Shown: positions 16,541-25,665, counted from the stretch's first letter. The stretch: 64,000 nucleotides of DNA from CAWJMD01 sp963700925 (GCA_963700925.1 OY969553.1:3348001-3412000), one strand, 5' to 3'. Notes: generated from the sequence alone by a model not told the origin. Numbers and translations are program-made.

Positions 16541-17437
16541 ATGAGCCACCACGACCACGACCACCACCACGACAGCGATGTGCCGCACGAGCACGACCTC
16601 GGCCTCTCGCACGACCTGACGACGCTGCTGGACCGACGCCGGGCGCTCGCGATCTTCGGCGGCGGCACGCTCGCTGCCCTGGTCGCCGGGTGTGCCGCCG
16701 ACAGCCCGTCATCGACAGCGACGTCCAGGTCCTCGTCCTCGACGCCGGATGCTCCGCCCGGAGGTGGTGGCGGGGGCCCTGGTGACTCGGGCTCGGGTGT
16801 GGACGTCGCCGACGGCGAGATCCCCGAGGAGACAGCGGGTCCGTATCCAGGGGACGGGTCGAACGGCGTGAACGTGCTGACGGAGAGCGGCATCGTCCGC
16901 AGCGACCTCACGACGAGCTTCGGGTCGGCATCCGGTGTCGCGCAGGGTGTTCCGCTGACCATCGAGATGACGCTGCTCGACCTCAGCGGCACCTCCAGCG
17001 AGCCGATGCAGGCGGCAGCGATCTACGTCTGGCACTGCACCCGGGACGGCGCTTACTCGCTGTACGACGGCGAAGCTGCTGACGAGAACTACCTGCGCGG
17101 CGTGCAGGAGACCGACGCCGACGGCAAGGTCACCTTCACCAGCATCTACCCGGGTGCCTACTCGGGCCGGTGGCCGCACATCCACTTCGAGGTGTACCCG
17201 AGCCTTGCCGAGGCGACGAACGCCAGCAACAAGCTGCGCACGTCGCAGATCGCCCTGCCCGAGGAGCCGAGCTCGCTGGTCTACGCGACCGAGGGCTACG
17301 AGCGGAGCGTGCGGAACCTGGCCCAGTCGTCACTGGACTCCGACAACGTCTTCAGCGACGGGTACTCGCTGCAGCTGGCCACCGTTTCCGGCTCTGTGGC
17401 GGACGGGTTCACCGCGCGGCTCAACGTTCCGGTCTGA
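16541..17437 (+). CDS. Intradiol dioxygenase-like lipoprotein with His-rich N-terminus
   Basis: A 298-residue exported protein. The first 20 residues hold a striking His/Asp run. R-R-R-A-L-A-I-F follows at 32-39 and a lipobox ends at C51 (L-V-A-G-C), so it is probably a Tat-exported lipoprotein. After a Ser/Gly-rich linker comes the intradiol ring-cleavage fold: E-T-A-G-P-Y near 107, Y-x-x-Y-D-G near 168-173, and the iron-ligand segment W-P-H-I-H-F-E with the preceding I-Y-P-G. Cytoplasmic relatives are protocatechuate or catechol dioxygenases. Secreted single-subunit versions are common in actinobacteria without a known substrate. The His run precedes the signal sequence and could bind metal in the cytoplasm (inference). 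Confidence 0.82.
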   Translation: MSHHDHDHHHDSDVPHEHDLGLSHDLTTLLDRRRALAIFGGGTLAALVAGCAADSPSSTATSRSSSSTPDAPPGGGGGGPGDSGSGVDVADGEIPEETAGPYPGDGSNGVNVLTESGIVRSDLTTSFGSASGVAQGVPLTIEMTLLDLSGTSSEPMQAAAIYVWHCTRDGAYSLYDGEAADENYLRGVQETDADGKVTFTSIYPGAYSGRWPHIHFEVYPSLAEATNASNKLRTSQIALPEEPSSLVYATEGYERSVRNLAQSSLDSDNVFSDGYSLQLATVSGSVADGFTARLNVPV

Positions 17438-18746
17438 CCGGCCCGTCGCTCGGTCGCTCGCGCAGCACCCGGATCTCGTCCTCGATCGCCTCGGCGAGCG
17501 CGGCTGGGTCGACACCGATGCCCACGTTGACGGCGATGCCGACTGTCACCGTCCCCGCGTAGCTGAACAGGCTGACACCCAAGGAGATCCGGCCGATCTG
17601 CGGCACCCAGAAGACGACGTCGTCGACGCGGCACCCGGCCAGTCTCAGCGGCTCACGCGGACCGGGCACGTTGGTGACCACGGCGCTGGCGCTCTCATCG
17701 AGCACGGCCACGGCACGGCGGCGCAGCGGCCCAGGCATGGCGCCCACCAGGCGAAGCAAGGTGTACGTGGCGCCCGCCTCGGACGACGTTCTCAGCCGGC
17801 GTGTACTCGTTGCGACAGAACGCAAACGGCGGACCGCATCGGGCTCACCGACCGGCAGGGTCACGAACACGATGCCGAAGCGGTTGCCCAGTTCGGCCGG
17901 TACCGGTGCGCCGCCGCGCAGGTCGACCGGCACGAGCACACGAAGGTCGGCCACCGGGCCGCCGAGTGCGACGAGATGGGTGTGCAAGCCACCCGCGGTG
18001 GCGGCGAGCAGAACGTCGTTGACGCTCACGCTGTGGGAGCGAGCCACGTCCTTGACGTCGTCGAGGTCGTGCGGACGCGTCCACGCCAGGGCCTTGCCTG
18101 TCTGTAGCGGGCGGCGCAGCACGGTGGGCGGCTCCCCCAGCGAGGCCCGCCGTTTCACAGTCGTCGTGATGACGGCGGCCGCCACGCGAGCAGCCATCAC
18201 TACCCGCCGGAGCGGACTCGACACTGAGCGCTCGACAGGCACGGGCGGCACGCCGTCCGCCAGGCTGAGCAGCACTGTCGCGAGGGCCATCCCGTCGCCG
18301 AGGCAGTGGTGGAACAGGGCGACGAGAGCGCTGTGGCCGTCGGCGCAGTGCACGAGATGGATCTGCCAGGGAGGGCGACCGGCAACGAGTGGTTGCGAGA
18401 CCAGTTCGCCGGCACGCCGTTGCAGCGTCTGCACGTCGGGCACGAGACTCGCCCCGGCGTCGACGACGTGAGCGGTGATGTCGAAGCTGTCGTCGAGTCG
18501 CCACCGGGGCGGCACGAGCGGCAGCCGTGACCTCACGACGCGCTGGGTGAGGCGGGGATGGCGCTCGACGATCCGCTCGGCCACGAGAGCGCGCAGTGCG
18601 TCGACGTCCAACACCCCCGACAGCTGCAGGACGGCGGTCACGACCATCCGGTTCTCCGGACGCTCGACGCCCAGCCAGGCAGCGTCGGCGAGGGACATCC
18701 GCTCCGAGCGGCGCACCCTGTCAGACCTCTTCTGCACCGCGCTCAC
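17421..18746 (-). CDS. Wax ester synthase/diacylglycerol acyltransferase (WS/DGAT)
   Basis: A 441-residue acyltransferase of the WS/DGAT family, which transfers acyl groups from acyl-CoA to alcohols or diacylglycerol to make storage wax esters or triacylglycerol. The active-site motif H-H-x-x-x-D-G is intact at about 146-152 (F-H-H-C-L-G-D-G). N-V-P-G-P lies in the C-terminal domain, as expected. Start chosen as the GTG at 18746, with GAGAGG just upstream; the ATG at 18698 (M-S-L-A-D-A-A-W-L) is an alternative that matches the usual family start. Its 3' end overlaps the convergent dioxygenase gene by 17 bases. It is divergent from a cyclase-regulator gene, with a strong palindrome between them. 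Confidence 0.88.
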   Translation of the reverse strand: MSAVQKRSDRVRRSERMSLADAAWLGVERPENRMVVTAVLQLSGVLDVDALRALVAERIVERHPRLTQRVVRSRLPLVPPRWRLDDSFDITAHVVDAGASLVPDVQTLQRRAGELVSQPLVAGRPPWQIHLVHCADGHSALVALFHHCLGDGMALATVLLSLADGVPPVPVERSVSSPLRRVVMAARVAAAVITTTVKRRASLGEPPTVLRRPLQTGKALAWTRPHDLDDVKDVARSHSVSVNDVLLAATAGGLHTHLVALGGPVADLRVLVPVDLRGGAPVPAELGNRFGIVFVTLPVGEPDAVRRLRSVATSTRRLRTSSEAGATYTLLRLVGAMPGPLRRRAVAVLDESASAVVTNVPGPREPLRLAGCRVDDVVFWVPQIGRISLGVSLFSYAGTVTVGIAVNVGIGVDPAALAEAIEDEIRVLRERPSDGPVRPER

Positions 18747-18780
18747 GTCCTCTCGTCCGCCCTGCCACGCCGACATTAGG

Positions 18781-18801
18781 GCCGAGCACACGGTGCTCGG
18801 C
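18781..18801. promoter_or_regulatory. Perfect 9-bp inverted repeat between WS/DGAT and cyclase genes
   Basis: GCCGAGCAC-ACG-GTGCTCGGC is a perfect 9-bp dyad with a 3-base centre, in the 94-base divergent gap. It starts 40 bases before the cyclase start codon and lies 35 bases upstream of the WS/DGAT start. A dimeric repressor site serving both genes is the simplest reading. An RNA hairpin in either leader is possible. Confidence 0.55.
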
Positions 18802-18840
18802 GTCCTGATGCCTATGCTGAGTGCCGTCTGGGAGGCACCG

Positions 18841-21477
18841 ATGCAGACCGTGACGATGCTCTTCACCGACATCGAAGGCTCGACCCGCCTGCTCGACCGC
18901 CTCGGCCCGCGGTACACGGAGGTGTTGTCGACTCAGCGCGTCGTGCTGCGCCGCGTGTTCGAGCGATGGCACGGGCGCGAGATGGGCACCGAGGGCGACA
19001 GCTTCTTCGTGGTCTTCGAGTCCGTCACCGACGCGATTCGCGCGGTCGCGGAGGGCCAGCGCGACCTGGCCGGCACCGCGTGGACGGACGGCGTGCGCGT
19101 CGCGGTGCGGATGGGACTGCACACGGGGGAGCCCATCCCGCACGAGGACAGCTACGCGGGCATGGACGTGCACCGCGCCGCGCGGATCGGGAGCTGCGCC
19201 CACGGCGGGCAGGTCGTCGTCTCCGAGGCGACCCACCGGATCGCCGCGCACCAGGACCTCGACGGTCTGGACTTCCTCGACCTCGGGCCCCACCGGCTCA
19301 AGGACGTGCCGGGCACCGAGCACCTGTACCAGCTCGTCGCCCCCGACCTTCCACGTGACTTCCCGCCTGTCCGCACGCTCGGGTCGGGCTCGAGCCTCCC
19401 CGTCGCGGCCACCTCGCTCGTCGGTCGCCAGGGGGAGCTGGACGAGCTGCAGGCGTTGCTGACCGGCGGGAGCGTCCGCGTCCTGACCCTCACCGGGCCG
19501 GGGGGCACCGGCAAGACGCGTCTGGCCGTCGCCCTCGCGTCACGGGTCGAGTCGGACTTCCCCGACGGCGTGTACTTTGTTCCGCTCGAGTCGGTTTCGA
19601 CGGCAGAGTCGATGTGGACGTCGATCGCGGAGGTCCTCGGTGCTGCGGGGGACGACCGAGGGCCAACGACGATCCTCGACCACCTGGCGCCGCGCCAGGC
19701 GCTGCTGGTGCTCGACAACCTCGAACAGCTCGACGGCGCCGCTGCGGTCGTCTCAGAGCTGCTCGCCGCCGCCCCCCGGGTGCGCGTGCTGGCAACGTCG
19801 CGCCGCCCCCTGCACACCGGGGGAGAGCACGAGCACGCCGTCCCTCCGCTGACCCTGCCGGACGCCGCCGCGGGAGAGGACGCGGTCGCTGCCTCGGGTG
19901 CGGTGCAGATGTTCGTGCAGCGCGCGCAGATGGTCCGCCCGTCGTTCGACCTGACCGCCGACAACGCGGCTGACGTGGCAGAGATCTGCCGAGCGCTCGA
20001 CGGGCTGCCGTTGGCGATCGAGCTCGCGGCCGCCCGCGTCAAGCTGTTGGGCACCAAGGCAGTTCGGGCGCGGCTGGACCGCAGCCTCGAGCTGACGGCG
20101 GCGGATCCCGCCCTGCCCGACCGCCAGCGGACGCTGCGCGGGGCGATCGAGTGGAGCCACGAGCTGCTCCCCATGCACCAGCAGCGGGCGTTCCGGCGGC
20201 TCGGAGTGTTCCCGGCCTCGTTCGACACCGAGGCGGTCGCGGCCGTGCTCGCTGATGATGTCGACCCCCTCGAGCACGTCGCCGAGCTCCTGGACGTAAG
20301 CCTTGTGGAGGTGACCGACGGACCGGAGGGCGAGCCGCGAGTCCGGATGCTGCAGACGATCTCGGCGTACGCACGCGAACAGCTGGCCGCCGCCGGCGAG
20401 CAGGAGGAGGTGAGCCGATTGCACGCCCGGCACTACCTGGAGGTTGCCAGCGTGGAGTCGCCCCGTCTCCGCGGGGGCGACTTCCTGGGCGCCCGAGACC
20501 GTATCGAGGCCGAGCTGGACAACTTCCGCGCCGCACTGGCCTGGTCGATGTCCACGCCGGCGTCAGATGGAGAGCTCACCGAGGAGCGGCTGCAGACCGG
20601 GCTGGGCCTGTCCGAGATGCTCGCGTGGTTCTGGTACGCATCCGGGTACCAGACCGAGGGCCGGCGGTGGGTAGACCTGGCCGTGGAGGCGGCCGCCGGT
20701 CGGAAGAGCCCCGAGCTGATGAACACCCTCCACATGCTTGGCGTCCTGAGGCTCCAGCACGGCGAAGTGGCCGAGGGCCGGGACGCCCTGCAGACGTGCC
20801 TGAACTTCTGGCGTGAGGACGGAAACCTGGAGAAGGTCGCCCGAGAGCTGAACAGTCTGGGTGTGGCGTACCGGTCCCTCGGGCAACCCGACACGGCCGC
20901 CGACCTACTCAGGGAGAGCATGGAGGCGGCTCGGAGTGCGGGAGACGACGAGCGGCTGGCGAGTGTTCTGTCGAACCTCGCGACGATCGAAAGCGATGCC
21001 GGACGGCACGACCGCGCCATCGAGCTGCTGCTCGAGGCCAGGGCGGTCGACGCTCAGCTAGGGGATGCGTGGGGCCTGGGCGTCGACGACGTCAACCTCG
21101 CGGGGATGATGTTGCGCGGGGGGCGCATCGACGATGCCCAGGAGCAACTGTGTCGCCACGCGGAGTCCGCTGTGGCGCTGGGTGACCCGGACCTCACCGG
21201 CGACGTGCTCGGGATCTTCAGCCAGCTGTTCGCCGAGCTCGGCGACGCAGAGCGCGCGGCAGTGCTGCTCGGCGCCATGGAGACTGTGCGACGAAAGGCC
21301 GAGCAACCGCTGCCCGAGCCCGACGCCACAGTGCTGGCGCGGTCTCTCGACAAGGTCCGTTCGCAACCCACGCCTGACCTGTGGAAGGCGAACGTCGAGC
21401 GTGGCGCGGGCACGAGCGTTCAAGAGGCGCTTGCCCTGGCCCTGGCGGCGCCGAGATCGGCCCAAGGACAGGGGTGA
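18841..21477 (+). CDS. Class III nucleotide cyclase-domain / NB-ARC-like ATPase / TPR regulator
   Basis: An 878-residue multidomain regulator. Residues 1-170 form a class III cyclase domain with both metal Asp residues (F-T-D-I-E-G-S, D10; G-T-E-G-D, D53). An ATPase domain follows with Walker A G-P-G-G-T-G-K-T (Lys 225), L-L-V-L-D-N-L-E-Q and P-L-A-I-E-L-A-A. The C-terminal ~300 residues are TPR-like helical repeats. The architecture matches mycobacterial cyclase/ATPase regulators but lacks their terminal LuxR HTH. The substrate-reading Lys of K-T-x-G-D is Gly here, and the usual N-x-A-A-R Asn is His (H-R-A-A-R), so cyclase activity may be weak, altered or lost. The ATG at 18841 has a GGAGG site; the frame is open further upstream but antisense to WS/DGAT. 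Confidence 0.85.
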   Translation: MQTVTMLFTDIEGSTRLLDRLGPRYTEVLSTQRVVLRRVFERWHGREMGTEGDSFFVVFESVTDAIRAVAEGQRDLAGTAWTDGVRVAVRMGLHTGEPIPHEDSYAGMDVHRAARIGSCAHGGQVVVSEATHRIAAHQDLDGLDFLDLGPHRLKDVPGTEHLYQLVAPDLPRDFPPVRTLGSGSSLPVAATSLVGRQGELDELQALLTGGSVRVLTLTGPGGTGKTRLAVALASRVESDFPDGVYFVPLESVSTAESMWTSIAEVLGAAGDDRGPTTILDHLAPRQALLVLDNLEQLDGAAAVVSELLAAAPRVRVLATSRRPLHTGGEHEHAVPPLTLPDAAAGEDAVAASGAVQMFVQRAQMVRPSFDLTADNAADVAEICRALDGLPLAIELAAARVKLLGTKAVRARLDRSLELTAADPALPDRQRTLRGAIEWSHELLPMHQQRAFRRLGVFPASFDTEAVAAVLADDVDPLEHVAELLDVSLVEVTDGPEGEPRVRMLQTISAYAREQLAAAGEQEEVSRLHARHYLEVASVESPRLRGGDFLGARDRIEAELDNFRAALAWSMSTPASDGELTEERLQTGLGLSEMLAWFWYASGYQTEGRRWVDLAVEAAAGRKSPELMNTLHMLGVLRLQHGEVAEGRDALQTCLNFWREDGNLEKVARELNSLGVAYRSLGQPDTAADLLRESMEAARSAGDDERLASVLSNLATIESDAGRHDRAIELLLEARAVDAQLGDAWGLGVDDVNLAGMMLRGGRIDDAQEQLCRHAESAVALGDPDLTGDVLGIFSQLFAELGDAERAAVLLGAMETVRRKAEQPLPEPDATVLARSLDKVRSQPTPDLWKANVERGAGTSVQEALALALAAPRSAQGQG

Positions 21478-21488
21478 CCTCCTCGGCC

Positions 21489-22310
21489 TCACGACGTCGC
21501 GTCGATGCGGATCGAGCCGTCACTCGTGCTCACGTCGATGTGCCGCTCGGATCGCTGGTCGGTAGGAACCGAGACGGAGGTCTCGCCGTCGGCGGTGTCG
21601 GTCGTGACGAAGTAGTCGCTGCGGTCGTCGGGGACAGCGATCTCCACGTCGCCGTCGCTGGACTCCGCGGTCACCGATGTCGGTGGCTCGTCGAAGCTCA
21701 GCCGGGTGTGTCCGTCTGAGGCTGAGGTCGTCACCTCGGGCGACTCCAGTCCGGTGGCGTCGATGTCGCCGTCGCTCGTCGTGAGGGCAATGCGCCCAGA
21801 CAGGCTCTGCGCTCGCAGGTCGCCGTCCGAGGTGTCCGCCGTGACGTCTCCCGAGATGTCTGAGACGACGAGCTCGCCGTCGCTCGTCGACACCGTGACG
21901 GTCATGTCGTCAGGAACGACGATCTTCACGTGGCCTCGGCATCCGGTGCCAGGACTGAACGAGCACGACGAGGTCACCAGCAGCTGGCCCTCCCGTTGTG
22001 TCGCAGCTATTTTCGGCTCGAACAACGACCAGCTCCAGTCGCGTTCGACGGTGACGTCGCTGGCGCCGGAGTCACCGACGATCTCGACGTCCTCGAAGGC
22101 GGTGTCGACGTCGATGCGTGTCACGTCGTCGAAGGTTGCGCTCGCTTGGTCGCTGCCGCGGACGACGACACCGATCAGCGCGACTGCCCCCCACGCGACG
22201 AGCAGCAGCGCGAGCGCGACGGCGAGAACGCGTGCGGCAGGGCGGAACCCGCTGCGACCAGGCTCGGGCTTGGCTTCGGTGTGAGGTGTCGACAGCCCTG
22301 TGGTGCTCAT
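21489..22310 (-). CDS. DUF4097 beta-strand repeat membrane-anchored protein
   Basis: A 273-residue protein with a short cytoplasmic N-terminus, one membrane span at about residues 28-50 and an outside domain of repeated beta strands. The strand signature T-S-D-G or S-S-D-G recurs six or more times (S-T-S-D-G-E-L, T-S-D-G-D-L, T-S-D-G-D-I, S-S-D-G-D-V, T-A-D-G-E-T, T-S-D-G-S-I). This is the hallmark of the DUF4097/LiaG-like beta-solenoid. In Firmicutes, LiaG-type proteins sit with envelope-stress two-component systems. Here it lies 32 bases after a NarL-type regulator and kinase on the same strand, so a similar sensing or target role is likely (inference). C-S-F-S-P-G-T-G-C may form a disulfide. 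Confidence 0.82.
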   Translation of the reverse strand: MSTTGLSTPHTEAKPEPGRSGFRPAARVLAVALALLLVAWGAVALIGVVVRGSDQASATFDDVTRIDVDTAFEDVEIVGDSGASDVTVERDWSWSLFEPKIAATQREGQLLVTSSCSFSPGTGCRGHVKIVVPDDMTVTVSTSDGELVVSDISGDVTADTSDGDLRAQSLSGRIALTTSDGDIDATGLESPEVTTSASDGHTRLSFDEPPTSVTAESSDGDVEIAVPDDRSDYFVTTDTADGETSVSVPTDQRSERHIDVSTSDGSIRIDATS

Positions 22311-22342
22311 GATGGGTTCCTCTCGGGTCTTGGCTGGTTCCT

Positions 22343-22987
22343 TCAGCCCTGGAGCCAGCGCAGGACGGCCAGCACTCGTCGGTGGGCGCTCTCGGCTGGT
22401 GGCAGCCCGAACTTGGTGAAGATCGAGCTCACGTGCTTCTCGACCGAGCCTTCGCTGACGTGCAGCTCGGCCACGATTCCGGCGTTGGAGCGCCCTTCGG
22501 CCATCAGCTTGAGCACGGCGATCTCGCGGGGTGTCAGTCCGCCGAGGGGGTCTTGACGACGGCTGCGGACGAGGAGCTGCGCGACGACCTCCGGGTCGAG
22601 TGCCGTACCGCCACCGCCGACCCGCCGCACCGCCTCGACGAACTCCTCCACCTCGGCGACGCGGTCCTTGAGCAGGTACCCCAGGCCACGAACGTTCGAC
22701 GCGATCAGGTCACTGGCGTAACGCTCCTCGACGTACTGGCTGAGGATCAGCACCCCGACGGCCGGGTGCTGGGCGCGGATCGCCAGTGCAGCCCGGACGC
22801 CTTCGTCGGTGTGGGTCGGAGGCATCCGGACGTCGATGACGCACACGTCGGGAAGGTGCTGGTCCACGGCGCGCAGCAGGCCTTCGGCGTCGCCGAGCGC
22901 GGCGACCACGTCCAGTCCGGCGTCGCTGAGCAAGGCCACCAGACCCTGGCGCAGCAGCACCGAGTCCTCAGCGATCAGAACGCGCAT
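22343..22987 (-). CDS. NarL/FixJ-family response regulator
   Basis: A 214-residue regulator. The receiver begins R-V-L-I-A-E-D-S, with the phospho-acceptor Asp in V-C-V-I-D-V-R-M-P-P. The switch region is V-L-I-L-S-Q-Y-V-E-E-R-Y and the conserved Lys lies in Y-L-L-K-D-R-V. The LuxR HTH contains L-T-P-R-E-I-A-V-L and S-N-A-G-I-V ... S-V-E-K-H-V. It is encoded inside the kinase operon: its start overlaps the upstream kinase gene by 20 bases, and DUF4097 follows 32 bases downstream. The Q-Y-V-E-E-R-Y-A stretch is typical of actinobacterial regulators paired with DUF4097 or sensor-domain kinases. Confidence 0.9.
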   Translation of the reverse strand: MRVLIAEDSVLLRQGLVALLSDAGLDVVAALGDAEGLLRAVDQHLPDVCVIDVRMPPTHTDEGVRAALAIRAQHPAVGVLILSQYVEERYASDLIASNVRGLGYLLKDRVAEVEEFVEAVRRVGGGGTALDPEVVAQLLVRSRRQDPLGGLTPREIAVLKLMAEGRSNAGIVAELHVSEGSVEKHVSSIFTKFGLPPAESAHRRVLAVLRWLQG

Positions 22988-24218
22988 GGGGCACCTCCGC
23001 TGTCACGACGGTTCCGCCACCGGGTCGGCTGTTGACCGAGAAGCTGCCGTCCACGGCGGCAACTCTGTCGCGGAGCCCGATCAGGCCGCCGTCGGCCCGT
23101 TCGGTCGCGCCGCCGCGGCCGTCGTCCGACACCACGAGCGACAGGCCGTCGACATCGCTGCGCACGTCGACCCTGGCGGCTTCGGCTCCGGAGTGACGCG
23201 CGATGTTGGTGAGGGCCTCACTGACCACGAAGTAGGCGATGGCCTCGACCACCGGAGCCGGCCGTACGGCCACGTCCACCGTGAGCCGCACCGGTACGGG
23301 AGAGCGGGAGGCCAGCGCCGACAGCGCGGCGTCCAGGCCCCGGTCGGTGAGGACGGCCGGGTGAACACCGCGTACGACGTTGCGCAGGGCCGTGATCGAC
23401 TCCTTCGCCTCCTCGTGCGCCTGGTCGACCAGAGCCCTTGCGCCTGTTGGGTCGTCGTCGAACTTCGCCTTCGCGCGACCGAGGTTCATCGCGAGGGCGA
23501 CCAGGTGCTGCTGGGCCCCGTCGTGCAGATCACGCTCGATGCGACGGCGCTCGGCGTCGGCAGCGTCGACGACCCGTGCCCGCGTCTCGGAGAGACGAGA
23601 AATCCTGGCGCGCAGGGCATCCGAGGGCCGCGGGGAGAGCAGGAGCGCGGCGAACCGCACGAGCTTCCGCGCGAGAGCGGGGGTCACCGCCAGAGCGAGC
23701 ACGGTCAGCAGCAGGCCGGCGACGAAGCCGGCGGCGACTGCCCAACCGACCGGCAAGCCCACCCACGACACAGTGCTCCCGTCGGGCAGCCACCCCGCGT
23801 ACAGGGGGAGCAGCAGCCCCGCCAGCGCTCCGGACCAGAGCGGCACGGCCACTGCTGCCGCCAGTGCTGCGACCGGCAGCAGGAGCAGGCAGTACGCCAC
23901 CTCGCGCCTCAGCTCGGGCGAGCGGATGTGGGCGACCAGTTGCTGAACGGGCCTGCCCCTTGGCGCGACCGGCACAGGAGCCACGGGCAGCTGCTCGCCC
24001 AGCAGGAAGGCTGCGCGAGCCCGCTCGAACGTGGCCATGGCGCGGACGACGTGGACCCCTCCGATCAGGACCGGCAGGCCCAGCAGCATCAGGGGGAGTA
24101 GGCCGAAGCCGAGGGCGAGGACGAGGACGGTCACGGTGAAGACGGCGGAGCCGACCACCACGCCGGTGACGAGGTAACCCAGCTCGAGCAGGGGTTGCGC
24201 CAACCTTTTGCTCAGCAT
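22968..24218 (-). CDS. Sensor histidine kinase (HisKA_3 type)
   Basis: A 416-residue kinase with two pairs of membrane segments (about 13-50 and 105-175) around a cytoplasmic loop, similar to the 'putative sensor' domain kinases of actinobacteria. The phosphoacceptor helix carries R-R-I-E-R-D-L-H-D-G-A-Q-Q-H-L near 225-240. The ATPase part has the N-box (E-A-L-T-N-I-A-R-H-S) and D-D-G-R-G-G. It is the first gene of the kinase/regulator/DUF4097 operon, overlapping the regulator by 20 bases. Start at the ATG at 24218, with GGGAGGAG a few bases upstream. The signal is not known. Confidence 0.88.
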   Translation of the reverse strand: MLSKRLAQPLLELGYLVTGVVVGSAVFTVTVLVLALGFGLLPLMLLGLPVLIGGVHVVRAMATFERARAAFLLGEQLPVAPVPVAPRGRPVQQLVAHIRSPELRREVAYCLLLLPVAALAAAVAVPLWSGALAGLLLPLYAGWLPDGSTVSWVGLPVGWAVAAGFVAGLLLTVLALAVTPALARKLVRFAALLLSPRPSDALRARISRLSETRARVVDAADAERRRIERDLHDGAQQHLVALAMNLGRAKAKFDDDPTGARALVDQAHEEAKESITALRNVVRGVHPAVLTDRGLDAALSALASRSPVPVRLTVDVAVRPAPVVEAIAYFVVSEALTNIARHSGAEAARVDVRSDVDGLSLVVSDDGRGGATERADGGLIGLRDRVAAVDGSFSVNSRPGGGTVVTAEVPHARSDR

Positions 24219-24411
24219 CGGACTCCTCCCTTCGTCAGGCGGTGGGCTCGCCCAACGGTAGGTCGTGCCGTGAGTGCCATCGACCCGGTTGGCCTCCGTG
24301 TCGTCTGGGGGACAGCCCCCACTTCGAGGGTCCGCCAGCCGCAGAGACCACGCCCGTCCGTCGCGGAATCGTGAGACACGTCCTCACAACGCAACGAGTT
24401 CAGGAGATCCC

Positions 24412-25665
24412 GTGTCCAGCTTCATGCCAGCCATCGTGAGGGCGCCCGCCGGCGTTCTCGTGGTCACCCTCGTCGCTGCCCTCGCCGGCTGCGCGAACCC
24501 CCAAACCCCGCCGACGCCGTCCGAGATCGCTCCCGGACCTGGCACGGCCATCGAGGTCACGCCCGTCGACACCCTGTCCCTTGATGCCGCCAAGGAGTAC
24601 CTGACAGCGGCAGAGCACGACGCGACGACTGCCCGCTTCGGCACCTCCTCCTACAAGGTGGTCTACCGAACCGCTGACGCAGAAGGGGAGTCGACCCAGG
24701 CGAGCGGGCTGCTCGTGCTGCCGGACGGTGACTCCGAGCAGCGGCTGCACCCGGTGATCTACGGGCACGGGACGACGAGCTACCGCAAGGACGTCGCCTC
24801 GATCTCCACCGACGAGTTCACCGTGTCCCCAGGCATCGTGTTCGCCTCCCGCGGGTTCGCCGCCATCATGCCCGACTACGTGGGTTTGGGCGACAGTCCC
24901 GGGCCGCACCCGTACCTGCACGTGCCGACGCAGACTTCGGCGACGACGGACATGCTGACCGCCGTCCGAAAGCACCTCGCTGCCGAGGGGCAGGACCTGG
25001 CATCCGAGGTCTTCGTCTCCGGGTTCTCCCAAGGGGCCAGCACCGCGCTGGGTGTCGGACGAGCGCTGGACGCCGGAGACGCCGCCGGCTTCACGCTGGG
25101 AGGCCTGGCCGCCATCAGCGGCGCCTACTCGCTGCGCGAGCACCAGCTGCCGGCCATGATCGGCGGCGAGGTCGCCCCGCAAGTCGCGGTGCCGTACACC
25201 GCGTTCCTCCTCACGTCGTGGGACCGCCTGCACGGCCTGTACGGCTCACCCGCAGAGGCGTTCCGGGCGCCCTACGCCGACGAGGTGGAGCGGCTGTTCT
25301 CCGGTGACGTCACGGGCGAGGAGATGATGGGGATCCTGCCCTCGTCACCGGATGAGCTCCTCACCGACGCGGGGCGGGCTCTGATCGCCTCGCCGGGGCC
25401 GGCCATGACCGCAGCCCTCGACCAGTCAGACTCGGTGTGCCGCAACTGGTCACCGAGTGCCGAGGTGCGGCTGTACTTCGCTCAGGACGACGAGCAGGCA
25501 GTGTCGGCGAACACGGCTGCGTGTGCGGAAAGCTTTCGGGCTCAGGGGGTTACGCCTCGGGTCGTGGACATGGGCGCCCCTGCCCGGTTCGAGTCACGAC
25601 ACCTGGGCACCCAGGTGGCGGGCACCGACGCCGCCGCCGACTGGTTCGTGAGCGTCACCCGGTGA
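24412..25665 (+). CDS. Secreted lipase-like alpha/beta-hydrolase lipoprotein
   Basis: A 417-residue lipoprotein: the signal peptide ends with the lipobox L-A-G-C at C27, followed by a Pro/Thr-rich linker. The hydrolase core has a V-I-Y-G-H-G-T-T oxyanion-type loop and the nucleophile elbow G-F-S-Q-G (Ser 206). A late D-D-E-Q and an H-L-G near the C-terminus could supply the acid and the base. It resembles actinobacterial secretory lipase (LIP-family) proteins acting on acylglycerols or esters outside the cell. Start chosen as the GTG at 24412, with AGGAGA six bases upstream; an open frame reaches 24274 without a better start. Monocistronic. Confidence 0.8.
   Translation: MSSFMPAIVRAPAGVLVVTLVAALAGCANPQTPPTPSEIAPGPGTAIEVTPVDTLSLDAAKEYLTAAEHDATTARFGTSSYKVVYRTADAEGESTQASGLLVLPDGDSEQRLHPVIYGHGTTSYRKDVASISTDEFTVSPGIVFASRGFAAIMPDYVGLGDSPGPHPYLHVPTQTSATTDMLTAVRKHLAAEGQDLASEVFVSGFSQGASTALGVGRALDAGDAAGFTLGGLAAISGAYSLREHQLPAMIGGEVAPQVAVPYTAFLLTSWDRLHGLYGSPAEAFRAPYADEVERLFSGDVTGEEMMGILPSSPDELLTDAGRALIASPGPAMTAALDQSDSVCRNWSPSAEVRLYFAQDDEQAVSANTAACAESFRAQGVTPRVVDMGAPARFESRHLGTQVAGTDAAADWFVSVTR

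Noticed and set aside
18475..18840. N-terminal extension of the cyclase regulator
   Set aside because: It is antisense to WS/DGAT and a good ribosome-binding site precedes the ATG at 18841.
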